NCBI RefSeq assembly: GCF_934643285.1
Contig: NZ_CAKUBT010000001.1
Location: forward strand, 62,001-126,000
DNA: 64,000 bases
Direction: 5' to 3'
Origin: an uncultured Ellagibacter sp.
Lineage (GTDB): Bacteria > Actinomycetota > Coriobacteriia > Coriobacteriales > Eggerthellaceae
The position numbers and the translations under genes are program-made. The first letter of the stretch is position 1, and every line of letters begins with the position of its first letter. Below the pieces are notes generated by a model. It worked only from the letters and a program-made list of their open reading frames with translations, was not told where the DNA came from and made no database searches. Below are positions 27,843-34,809 of the stretch, piece after piece.

Positions 27843-28415
27843 ATGTCCGAATTGATGTCGCAGCTCATTACGCCGGAACTGATGACGGCGTTCACGGTCT
27901 TCATCGTGCTGCTTGTGGTGCTCTATGTCCTTTCTATCGTGTGGGTCATCCGCGACGCGTACATGCGCGGAACGCACTGGTACGTTTGGGGCATCGTCGC
28001 GCTCGTACCGCTTGTCGGTGTCATCGCGTACTGCCTGCTTCGTCCGCCCCTGTTGCAGATCGATCGCGATGAGCAGGAACTCGAGGTTGCCCTGAAGCAG
28101 CGCGAGCTCATGAAGTACGGCGAGTGCGCGAATTGCGGCTATCCGGTCGAGTCCGACTACGTGCTGTGCCCGAACTGCCATACGCGCCTGAAGAACCTCT
28201 GCCCGAGTTGCCATCATGCGCTTGAGCCTGCATGGACCGTGTGCCCGTACTGCGCCACGCCGGTGGGACAGAATCGCAACGGTGGGTCGGCCCCGCGTCG
28301 CCGTCCTCGCCCGCAGCAGGGCTCCGCTCCGCAGGGGCAGGTTGCCCGCGAGCCGCACAACCAGGTGCGCTCCCGTGCTCCGCGCACGCAAGAGCATCGC
28401 GAGGAAAAGGAATAA
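27843..28415 (+). CDS. Membrane-anchored double zinc-ribbon protein
   Basis: A 190-residue protein with two transmembrane segments near residues 13-36 and 44-65. A cytoplasmic part carries four CxxC knuckles (CANC, CPNC, CPSC, CPYC) that form two zinc ribbons. A disordered Arg/Gln/Pro-rich tail of about 45 residues follows. The arrangement resembles the double zinc ribbon (DZR/DZANK) domains found in many uncharacterised bacterial membrane proteins. The basic tail might bind nucleic acid or ribosomes, which is speculation. It has its own promoter and terminator and so is monocistronic. The function is unknown. Confidence 0.75.
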   Translation: MSELMSQLITPELMTAFTVFIVLLVVLYVLSIVWVIRDAYMRGTHWYVWGIVALVPLVGVIAYCLLRPPLLQIDRDEQELEVALKQRELMKYGECANCGYPVESDYVLCPNCHTRLKNLCPSCHHALEPAWTVCPYCATPVGQNRNGGSAPRRRPRPQQGSAPQGQVAREPHNQVRSRAPRTQEHREEKE

Positions 28416-28454
28416 GGCGAGCTTCGCTTTCTCGTTCGAAGGACTGCCTGTTCA

Positions 28455-28489
28455 GGGCGCCGACTCCTCTTGGGGTCGGCGCCCTTTTT
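28455..28489 (+). terminator. Terminator after the zinc-ribbon gene
   Basis: A perfect 10-bp stem GGGCGCCGAC (28455-28464) with GTCGGCGCCC (28475-28484), then TTTTT. Confidence 0.92.
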
Positions 28490-28832
28490 CGTTGCGGTGT
28501 GTGGTGGATTCACTTTCGATTCGGTAGACCTTCATTTCGTGCCAGGACCGCCGCGGTTCGCTGCACTTTTTGGAAGGGCTAAGGATGAGGTAAATCACTC
28601 AACTCCTGTCCCGCACCTAGGTGAGCCCCGCTTGGCGTGAGGGAAATCACCCGACCTCTTCCTATCATGCTGACTCCTGCCGCATTCGCTCACGAGCCCC
28701 GCGGCCCTTGCCGTCCGATTCCACGTTTTCGGTGCAGTCTTCGCGCGCTACCCGAGGACTTTCCCGTCATGCGCCCTACCTGGCGTATAATCCCAAGCAT
28801 TGTGCACTTTTCGATTCCACACTGGAGGATTC
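28490..28832. other. Intergenic region before ffh with imperfect repeats
   Basis: About 340 bp without a credible gene. A 22-nt imperfect direct repeat, TGAGGTAAATCACTCAACTC at 28586 and TGAGGGAAATCACCCGACCT at 28638, recurs at a 52-bp interval. TTTCGATTC near 28505-28520 is echoed just before the ffh ribosome binding site at about 28808-28817. A consensus TATAAT at 28786-28791 is the probable ffh -10; its -35 is poor. Confidence 0.5.
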
Positions 28833-30245
28833 ATGCTTGAAAGTCTTTCCGAGCGTTTGCAGGGCATATTCTCGGGCCTGCGCGGAAAAGGCCGCTTGAC
28901 CGAGGAAGATATCAACTCCGCCATGCGCGAGATCCGCTTGGCGCTACTCGAGGCGGACGTCAACTTCAAGGTTGTGAAGCAGTTCTGCGCTCGCACGAAG
29001 GAGCGCTGCCTCACCGCCGAGGTGCTCGAATCGCTCACGCCGGCGCAAAACGTCGTGAAGATCGTGCTCGACGAGCTCACCGAGCTTTTGGGCCGCACCG
29101 ACTCGAAGCTCGTCCTCTCGAGCCGCATTCCCAACGTCATCATGCTCGTCGGCCTGCAAGGCTCGGGCAAGACGACCGCCGCGGCCAAACTCGCGTACCG
29201 TCTGAAGCAGGAGAAGCACTCGCCCCTGCTCGTCGCGTGCGACGTGTACCGCCCCGCCGCCGCCGATCAGCTCCAGACGCTTGGCGACGAGATGGGGGTG
29301 CGCGTCTACCGCGGCGACGGGAAAGACCCGGTCGCCATCGCGAAGGAGGGCGTGCAGGACGCCATCGACCATCTGCGCGACGTTGTCATCGTCGACACGG
29401 CGGGCCGCTTGCACGTCGATGACGAGATGATGGAGGAAGCCGAGGCAATCAAGCGCGCCGTCAAGCCCGACCAGATCCTTATGGTCGTCGACGCGATGAC
29501 AGGCCAAGACGTCGTGAACGTGGCGGCCGCGTTCGCCGAGCGCGTCGATTTCGACGGCGTCATCATGTCGAAGATGGACGGCGACGCCCGCGGTGGCGGC
29601 GCGCTTTCCATCAAACAGGTCACAGGAAAGCCCATCAAGTTCATCAGCGCAGGTGAGAAGCCCGATTCGCTCGAGGAATTCCATCCCGACCGCATCGCCA
29701 AGCGCATCCTCGGCATGGGCGACATGGTGAGCCTCATCGAGAGCGCCGTGCGCGTCCAGCAGGAGACAGAAGAGGCCGAAACGGCGAAGCGCCTCGCGAA
29801 ATCTCAGCTCACGCTGAACGACTTTATCGACATGAACCGCCAAATCCGCAAGATGGGCGGCGTGCGCAAGCTCGTGAGCGCGCTCCCCGGTGGTGACAAG
29901 GCGCTCGGGTCGGGGCAGGTCGACGAGGGCGCACTCGACCACATGGAGGTTATCATCAACTCCATGACGAAAGCCGAACGCGAGAAGCCCGACCTTCTGA
30001 ACGGCAGCCGCCGCGCGCGCATCGCCGCGGGCGCCGGAGTGTCGGTCACCGAGGTGAACCAGCTCATGAAGCAGTTCAACGAGACCAAGAAGATGATGAA
30101 GAAGATGATGCCCTCGGTCGACGAGCTTTCCGGCAAGAAGGGCAAGAAGGGCAAGCGCCGCCGCCGTATCCCGGGCATGCCGGGCGGCATGAGCATGGCC
30201 GACATCAAGAAGGTGCAGGCGATGCTCGAACAGGGCGACAAGTAG
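28833..30245 (+). CDS. ffh: Signal recognition particle protein Ffh
   Basis: A 470-residue SRP54 homologue. The N domain is followed by a GTPase domain with P-loop GLQGSGKT at residues 107-114 and DTAGRLH. The C-terminal M domain is Met-rich (KKMMKKMMPS, GMPGGMSMADI) and binds signal sequences and SRP RNA. The ATG at 28833 has GGAGGATTC upstream; the in-frame ATG at 28800 lies before that site. The partner FtsY is encoded at 16413-17336. Confidence 0.98.
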   Translation: MLESLSERLQGIFSGLRGKGRLTEEDINSAMREIRLALLEADVNFKVVKQFCARTKERCLTAEVLESLTPAQNVVKIVLDELTELLGRTDSKLVLSSRIPNVIMLVGLQGSGKTTAAAKLAYRLKQEKHSPLLVACDVYRPAAADQLQTLGDEMGVRVYRGDGKDPVAIAKEGVQDAIDHLRDVVIVDTAGRLHVDDEMMEEAEAIKRAVKPDQILMVVDAMTGQDVVNVAAAFAERVDFDGVIMSKMDGDARGGGALSIKQVTGKPIKFISAGEKPDSLEEFHPDRIAKRILGMGDMVSLIESAVRVQQETEEAETAKRLAKSQLTLNDFIDMNRQIRKMGGVRKLVSALPGGDKALGSGQVDEGALDHMEVIINSMTKAEREKPDLLNGSRRARIAAGAGVSVTEVNQLMKQFNETKKMMKKMMPSVDELSGKKGKKGKRRRRIPGMPGGMSMADIKKVQAMLEQGDK

Positions 30246-30490
30246 TCGAGCAGGGTGGCGCCAGGCTGCTCGGGCTTGCGGGCAATACGCTCAACCGCCG
30301 CGAAGGCGGGCGGGAGCGGGCAGCCGGGTGCTGCTCGAAGGCGCTCTCGTCGCGCGGAGCGGGAGCGTACAAGTTTGGTAAGAGCCACCTGAAGGCACCC
30401 GCCGCATGAGAAGCGGGGGAGTGAGGGTTCGCGTCCGACCAGCAGGAAGAGAGGCCTGCCGTCGGGCGCATCACGAGAGAGGGGACGGTT
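30246..30490 (+). ncRNA. Highly structured intergenic segment, possible RNA leader or ncRNA
   Basis: This 245-nt stretch has many nested complementarities. CGAGCAG (30247-30253) can pair with CTGCTCG at 30266-30272 or at 30331-30337. GGCTGCTCG pairs with CGGGCAGCC. CCGCC-GCGAA-GGCGG forms a hairpin, and further hairpins lie near 30340-30370 and 30450-30475. Competing pairings are typical of a switch or a structured RNA. The SRP RNA core, RNase P and T-box signatures are absent. It ends just before GAGAGGGG, the ribosome binding site of the flavoprotein gene. Confidence 0.3.
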
Positions 30491-31033
30491 ATGTCTTGTA
30501 AGGTGCTGGTAGTGACGGGAAGCCCGCGCGTCGGCGGCAACTCCGACACGCTCGCCGAGGCGTTCATCGAGGGCGCGAAGTCGGCGGGCTGCGAGGTTCG
30601 GCGCATCGACGCCGGGCGCGCGAAGATCGCGGGCTGCCTTGGGTGCAACTACTGCTTCTCCCATGAGGGCGCTTGCGTTCAGCAAGACGACATGCAGCAG
30701 TTCTACCCCGACCTTCACTGGGCGGACGTGCTCGTGTACTCCACGCCGCTCTACTGCTTTACGTACCCTGCGCAGCTGAAAGCCTTCCAGGACCGTATGT
30801 TCTGCGGCATCGCGAAATCGTTCAACATCCCGCGTGTCGGCCTGCTCCTCTGCCTTGAGGACAAAGACATCACGGCGGCGGACTCGCTGCTCGACACCTA
30901 CAAGCGGGCAAACGCGTACGCGCATCAGGAGAGCATCGGCGAGGTCGTCGTGAACGCCGTTTTCGAGAAGGGCGCCATCGCCGGAAACCCCGGTCTTGAG
31001 AAGGCTCGCGAGCTCGGTGCAAGCCTTGCATAG
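30491..31033 (+). CDS. Iron-sulfur-flavoprotein-like NAD(P)H oxidoreductase
   Basis: A 180-residue flavodoxin-fold protein. The FMN phosphate loop is TGSPRVGGNSDTL (residues 9-21). A Cys cluster CLGCNYC plus a fourth Cys (49, 52, 55, 62) precedes a QQDDM motif, as in the NADPH-dependent FMN reductase group that includes the archaeal iron-sulfur flavoprotein Isf, where such Cys residues hold a 4Fe-4S cluster. It probably transfers electrons to small organic acceptors or oxygen species. It stands alone between ffh and the rpsP operon. Confidence 0.82.
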   Translation: MSCKVLVVTGSPRVGGNSDTLAEAFIEGAKSAGCEVRRIDAGRAKIAGCLGCNYCFSHEGACVQQDDMQQFYPDLHWADVLVYSTPLYCFTYPAQLKAFQDRMFCGIAKSFNIPRVGLLLCLEDKDITAADSLLDTYKRANAYAHQESIGEVVVNAVFEKGAIAGNPGLEKARELGASLA

Positions 31034-31073
31034 GCCGCTTTCGTCCGTTTGTGTGAGTATCATGCGTTCTCGC

Positions 31074-31102
31074 TTGCCATTTCATTCAAATCTGAGTAAT
31101 AT
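31074..31102 (+). promoter_or_regulatory. Promoter for the rpsP operon
   Basis: TTGCCA (31074-31079), 17-bp spacer, TAATAT (31097-31102), leaving a leader of about 70 nt before rpsP. Confidence 0.6.
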
Positions 31103-31177
31103 TAGCAATCGCTGTTTTTCCCGAAGTTGAAGCTTCGCGGAAATCGAAAGATGTAAGGTTAAAAGGAGTTCAACTTC

Positions 31178-31423
31178 ATGGCAGTCAAAATTCGCCTGGC
31201 TCGTCACGGCGCTAAGAAGCGTCCGTACTACCGTATCGTCGTTGCCGATGCTCGCGCTCCGCGTGACGGCAAGTTCATCGAAGAGGTCGGCCGCTACAAT
31301 CCGTGCGTCGATCCCTCTATGATCAAGTTCGACCTCGAGAAGGTTGACAAGTGGATCGCCAATGGCGCCCAGCCGACCGACACGGTCGCTCGTCTTCTCG
31401 AAACCGCTCGCAAGGAAGCGTAG
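31178..31423 (+). CDS. rpsP: 30S ribosomal protein S16
   Basis: An 81-residue protein starting [20 protein letters not shown], the conserved S16 amino terminus. The ribosome binding site AAAAGGAG precedes ATG 31178. It is the first gene of the rpsP-khpA-rimM-trmD set. S16 helps assemble the body of the small subunit. Confidence 0.98.
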   Translation: MAVKIRLARHGAKKRPYYRIVVADARAPRDGKFIEEVGRYNPCVDPSMIKFDLEKVDKWIANGAQPTDTVARLLETARKEA

Positions 31424-31428
31424 AAGAC

Positions 31429-31683
31429 ATGTCCGAGCAGACGGAAGATCTCGTCGGCTTGGTTGACGCGATTGTTCGCCCCCTCGTGGACAACGAGGAG
31501 GATCTCGATATCCAGGGAAGCGAGACCGAAGAGGGCTCGATTCTCGTGGAGATTCGCGTGAACGAAGAGGACGTTGGCAAGATCATCGGCCGTCAAGGTC
31601 GCGTCATCAAGGCTATCCGCACGCTTGCACGCGCGGCGGCTTCCCGTGCCGACATCCCCGTTGACGTGGAGCTTGTCGAATAG
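31429..31683 (+). CDS. khpA: KH-domain RNA-binding protein KhpA
   Basis: An 84-residue protein with a single KH domain whose GxxG loop is IIGRQGR (about residues 51-57). This is the small KhpA type found between rpsP and rimM in many Gram-positive bacteria, where it partners KhpB in RNA regulation of cell growth. The ATG at 31429 is 6 nt after the rpsP stop, with AAGGAAGCG overlapping the rpsP end. The stop overlaps the rimM GTG by one base. Confidence 0.94.
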   Translation: MSEQTEDLVGLVDAIVRPLVDNEEDLDIQGSETEEGSILVEIRVNEEDVGKIIGRQGRVIKAIRTLARAAASRADIPVDVELVE

Positions 31684-32213
31684 TGCGCACCTGGGCTGAT
31701 GTTGCCTGGTTGGCGACTGCGAAGAATCTAGATGGGGGGCTCGTCGTGCGAAGCGCGTCGGGCCTTCCTTTTTTGCTCGAGGAGGGCATGGAGGTGGCGT
31801 TCGTGCCGCCCGTGCTTGATATGCCCCGTCGCGCGAAGGTCGAGGAAATCCGTCCGCAGGACGATACCTCCGCTGTTGTGTGGTTCGAAGGCGTGGACGA
31901 CATCGACACGGCGAAGGCGCTTTGCGGATGCCACGTGCTCGTTCGTCGCGAGGAACTTCCCGAACTTGCGCAGGCCATCGCGGCGGCGCATTCCGACGGC
32001 GTGTCCGGGTGGGAAGTCCATGATGCGCAGGCGGGCCTTCTGGGGACGCTTCTGCGTGTGGAGGACAACCCTGGGCAGAGCCTTCTCGTCGTCGATCGCG
32101 CAGACGGGCAATCGCCCCTGCTCATTCCGCTTGTGGACGAGTTTTTGGTCGGCATCGACGAGGATCGCGAGCGCATCGATGTCGATGTGCCGGCGGGCCT
32201 TTTGAGCTTGTAG
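31683..32213 (+). CDS. rimM: Ribosome maturation factor RimM
   Basis: A 176-residue protein in the RimM position between khpA and trmD. The N-terminal domain (RSASGLPFLLEEGMEV, then KVEEIRPQDD) and the PRC-barrel C-terminal domain (GLLGTLLRVEDNPGQSLLVV) fit RimM, which assists maturation of the 30S head. The sequence is divergent and the N terminus is shorter than usual, so the call leans on context. The start is GTG at 31683 in a TAGTG overlap. Confidence 0.88.
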   Translation: MRTWADVAWLATAKNLDGGLVVRSASGLPFLLEEGMEVAFVPPVLDMPRRAKVEEIRPQDDTSAVVWFEGVDDIDTAKALCGCHVLVRREELPELAQAIAAAHSDGVSGWEVHDAQAGLLGTLLRVEDNPGQSLLVVDRADGQSPLLIPLVDEFLVGIDEDRERIDVDVPAGLLSL

Positions 32214-32230
32214 CAACGCAATCCCGCGAG

Positions 32231-32266
32231 ATGGGCGTTCAGGGTCTGTCCTGGGCGCCCATTTTT
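32231..32266 (+). terminator. Terminator or attenuator between rimM and trmD
   Basis: ATGGGCG (32231-32237) pairs with CGCCCAT (32256-32262), with an inner CAGG/CCTG stem, followed by TTTTT. It could lower trmD expression relative to S16. Confidence 0.75.
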
Positions 32267-32285
32267 CATTTCAAGGAGGACACGG

Positions 32286-33167
32286 ATGATCATCGAGACC
32301 CTGTCAACGTTTCCGGGCATGTACGACTCGGTGATGAACTCGTCGATGATGCGCATCGCCCAAGAGAAGGGTATTCTCGATTTTCATGCGTACGACCTGC
32401 GCGATTGGACGCACGATCGCCATCGTACGACCGACGATGACCCCTATGGCGGAGGTGCCGGGCTCGTCATGAAGTGCGAGCCGCTCTTCGAGGCGTATGA
32501 CGATATCTGCGCGAGGGGAGCGCTTCTCTCGGGGGATTGGCGAGAACGCGACGCCGTCCAGTCGCTCGGCAGTCCTGACTCGCACGAAAGCCCCACTGGG
32601 GCTTTCGGCTCGTGCGGAACTCGCTTTGTGGACGACATCGAGTTCTCGCCCAAAAGCTCTCAATCTCAGGCTCCCAAACCCTGCACCATATTCCTCGCGC
32701 CGCAGGGCGAGCGCTTCTGCGACGAAGTCGCGCTCGATCTTGCCAAAGAAGAGCGCCTCCTGTTCATTTGCGGGCATTACGAGGGCATCGACGAGCGCGC
32801 CTATACGCTGGCAGATCGCGTCATATCGCTTGGGGACTACGTGCTCACGAGCGGCGAGCTCGCCTCGATGGTCGTGATCGACGCGGTGGTCCGCAAGCTT
32901 CCCGGCGTGCTCGGTGCCGAGGACGGCGCGATCACTGAGAGCTTCTCCGACGGCCTTTTGGAATATCCCCAGTACACGCGCCCCGCTGAGTTCCGCGGAA
33001 TGCGGGTGCCCGACGTGCTTCTTTCCGGGGATCACGGGAAGGTGGCGAAATGGCGCCGCGAGCAGAGCCTGCTGCGCACGGCACGCCTTCGTCCCGACCT
33101 GCTTGCCGACGTGGAACTTTCACCCGCTGACAGGGATTTTCTGCAAAGATTGGGCGAAGAGGGCTAA
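32286..33167 (+). CDS. trmD: tRNA (guanine-N1-)-methyltransferase TrmD with an internal insertion
   Basis: A 293-residue SPOUT enzyme that methylates G37 of tRNA using S-adenosylmethionine. The core is intact: DPYGGGAGLVMK, FLAPQGERF, ICGHYEGIDER, LGDYVLTSGE and LLSGDHGKVAKWR. Typical TrmD is about 240-255 residues. The excess lies in one block at about residues 78-126, between LFEAYDDICARG and CTIFLAPQG, where family members have a short loop. The block is Ser/Pro-rich and its DNA is a long near-palindrome (separate entry). The frame is open throughout, so the protein is probably made and active. The start at 32286 follows AAGGAGGAC. Confidence 0.94.
   Translation: MIIETLSTFPGMYDSVMNSSMMRIAQEKGILDFHAYDLRDWTHDRHRTTDDDPYGGGAGLVMKCEPLFEAYDDICARGALLSGDWRERDAVQSLGSPDSHESPTGAFGSCGTRFVDDIEFSPKSSQSQAPKPCTIFLAPQGERFCDEVALDLAKEERLLFICGHYEGIDERAYTLADRVISLGDYVLTSGELASMVVIDAVVRKLPGVLGAEDGAITESFSDGLLEYPQYTRPAEFRGMRVPDVLLSGDHGKVAKWRREQSLLRTARLRPDLLADVELSPADRDFLQRLGEEG
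32539..32650. repeat. 112-nt near-palindrome inserted in frame inside trmD
   Basis: Outer arms of 21 nt (32539-32559 and 32630-32650) are inverted copies with three mismatches. Inner arms GCACG (32582-32586) and CGTGC (32611-32615) flank a perfect 9-bp hairpin GAAAGCCCC-ACT-GGGGCTTTC (32586-32606). The element is centred near 32596 and coincides with the extra protein segment of TrmD. I found no second copy by eye in this window. Confidence 0.75.
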
Positions 33168-33252
33168 CGACTTGCGTGAAGCGCTATCATTCGAATTCAC
33201 GACTTGAATCACGGGCGGCACCGCCTCCCGTATCGAAAGGATATCGCGCTTC

Positions 33253-33822
33253 ATGTTTTCCGGTCAGCATGCCGAACGCCAGGGCTCGAAGATGGCCCGC
33301 AGCCTGTTGAGCATCGTCATCATGGTACTCGTCGTGTTCGGTCTCTCGCGCCTGCTGAACACCTTCGTGTTCGGCGCCTACGAGATTCCCTCGGGCTCGA
33401 TGGAGGACACCATCGAAGTGGGCGACCTCGTCTTCTCCGAGAAGCTTTCCTACTATGCGAACGAGCCCCAGAAAGGCGACATCGTCACCTTCGCCGACCC
33501 GCTCGTCTCCAACCGCACGCTGATCAAGCGCGTCATCGCCACCGGCGGCCAGACGGTCGATCTGCAAAACGGCAAGGTCGTCGTCGACGGGGTCGTGCTC
33601 GACGAGCCCTACACCGAGAACAAGGTTTCCGAGCCGTTCGAGAAGACGGCCGTTCCCATCAGCTATCCCTACACCGTGCCCGAGGGCTGCCTTTGGGTCA
33701 TGGGCGACAATCGAACCAATTCGCAGGATTCGCGCTATTTCGGCGCAATCGACGCCTCGAGCGTAAGCGGCCACGCGGTGTTCACCTACTGGCCGATCCC
33801 GCATATCGGGGTGCTGTCTTAA
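33253..33822 (+). CDS. lepB: Signal peptidase I
   Basis: A 190-residue membrane protease that removes signal peptides. One N-terminal transmembrane helix (about residues 17-36) precedes the catalytic domain, with Ser49 in IPSGSM, general-base Lys92 in TLIKRV, and the conserved GDNRTNSQDSR block. The short form is typical of Gram-positive bacteria. The ATG at 33253 has GAAAGGA about twelve nucleotides upstream. It follows trmD directly, although rplS would more often take that place. Confidence 0.96.
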   Translation: MFSGQHAERQGSKMARSLLSIVIMVLVVFGLSRLLNTFVFGAYEIPSGSMEDTIEVGDLVFSEKLSYYANEPQKGDIVTFADPLVSNRTLIKRVIATGGQTVDLQNGKVVVDGVVLDEPYTENKVSEPFEKTAVPISYPYTVPEGCLWVMGDNRTNSQDSRYFGAIDASSVSGHAVFTYWPIPHIGVLS

Positions 33823-33876
33823 AGGGTGGAGAACCGGGCGCTCGGCGTCCCGCGCATCGATACGAGAAGGAGAGTC

Positions 33877-34809
33877 ATGGCAGAGACATCCGCCGGCCCT
33901 GCGGCCGACAAGCTGACGTTCCAGGACATCATCATGAACCTGCAGCACTACTGGGCGAAGCAGGGCTGCGTCGTCATGCAGCCCTACGACAGCGAGGTGG
34001 GCGCGGGCACGTTCCACACCGCTACCACGCTGCGCAGCCTTGGGCCCAACGCCTGGCGCACCTGCTATCCGCAGCCGTGCCGCCGCCCGGCCGACGGCCG
34101 CTACGGCGAGAACCCCAACCGCATGCAGCACTACTACCAGTTCCAGGTCATCTTGAAGCCCTGCCCGGTCGATTCCCAGGAGCTCTACTTGGGCTCGCTT
34201 AAAGCCATCGGTCTCGACCCTGCCGAGCACGACGTGCGCTTCGTCGAGGACGACTGGGAAAGCCCGACGCTCGGCGCGTGGGGCCTTGGTTGGGAAGTGT
34301 GGATGGACGGCATGGAGGTCACGCAGTACACGTACTTCCAGCAGGTCGGCGGCATCGAGGTCGATCCCGTACCCGTTGAGATCACTTACGGCCTTGAGCG
34401 CATTGCCATGTACGTGCAGGGCGTCGACTCCGTCTACGACCTTGTGTGGTCCTACCTGCCCGACGGCACGCCCATGACCTACGGCGACGTCTTCCATGAA
34501 AACGAGTACGAGTTCTCGACCTACAACTTCGAGGTCGCCGACGTCGAGCTGATGCGCCGCAAATTCGACGAGTACGAGGCCGAGTGCCATTCCTGCCTCG
34601 AACGCAAGCTGCCGCTGCCGGCCTACGACTGCGTTATGAAGTGCAGCCACGCGTTCAACATCCTCGACGCACGCGGCGCCATCTCGGCGACTGAGCGCGC
34701 CAACTACATCCTGCGCGTCCGCGCCGTCGCCAAGGCCTGCTGCGAGAGCTATCTCGCCGAGGTCGCTGGCAAGAAAGACACGTATTCCACGAAGGGCGAG
34801 GTGGCCTAA
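33877..34809 (+). CDS. glyQ: Glycyl-tRNA synthetase alpha subunit
   Basis: A 310-residue catalytic subunit of the heterotetrameric bacterial GlyRS. The conserved start [19 protein letters not shown], then [16 protein letters not shown], and [10 protein letters not shown] are diagnostic. The ATG at 33877 follows AAGGAGAG; the upstream in-frame start lacks a site. The beta-subunit gene begins on the base after the stop, so the two are translated in equal amounts. Confidence 0.98.
   Translation: MAETSAGPAADKLTFQDIIMNLQHYWAKQGCVVMQPYDSEVGAGTFHTATTLRSLGPNAWRTCYPQPCRRPADGRYGENPNRMQHYYQFQVILKPCPVDSQELYLGSLKAIGLDPAEHDVRFVEDDWESPTLGAWGLGWEVWMDGMEVTQYTYFQQVGGIEVDPVPVEITYGLERIAMYVQGVDSVYDLVWSYLPDGTPMTYGDVFHENEYEFSTYNFEVADVELMRRKFDEYEAECHSCLERKLPLPAYDCVMKCSHAFNILDARGAISATERANYILRVRAVAKACCESYLAEVAGKKDTYSTKGEVA

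Noticed and set aside
30246..30490. SRP RNA, RNase P RNA or T-box in the gap after ffh
   Set aside because: Some short strings look similar (GCAATACGCTC, GGTAAGAGC, AGGGTGG), but the invariant cores, such as the SRP GGAA-loop domain with its asymmetric bulge and the RNase P GAGGAAAGTCC block, are absent. A T-box would need a specifier stem, which would fall inside ffh.
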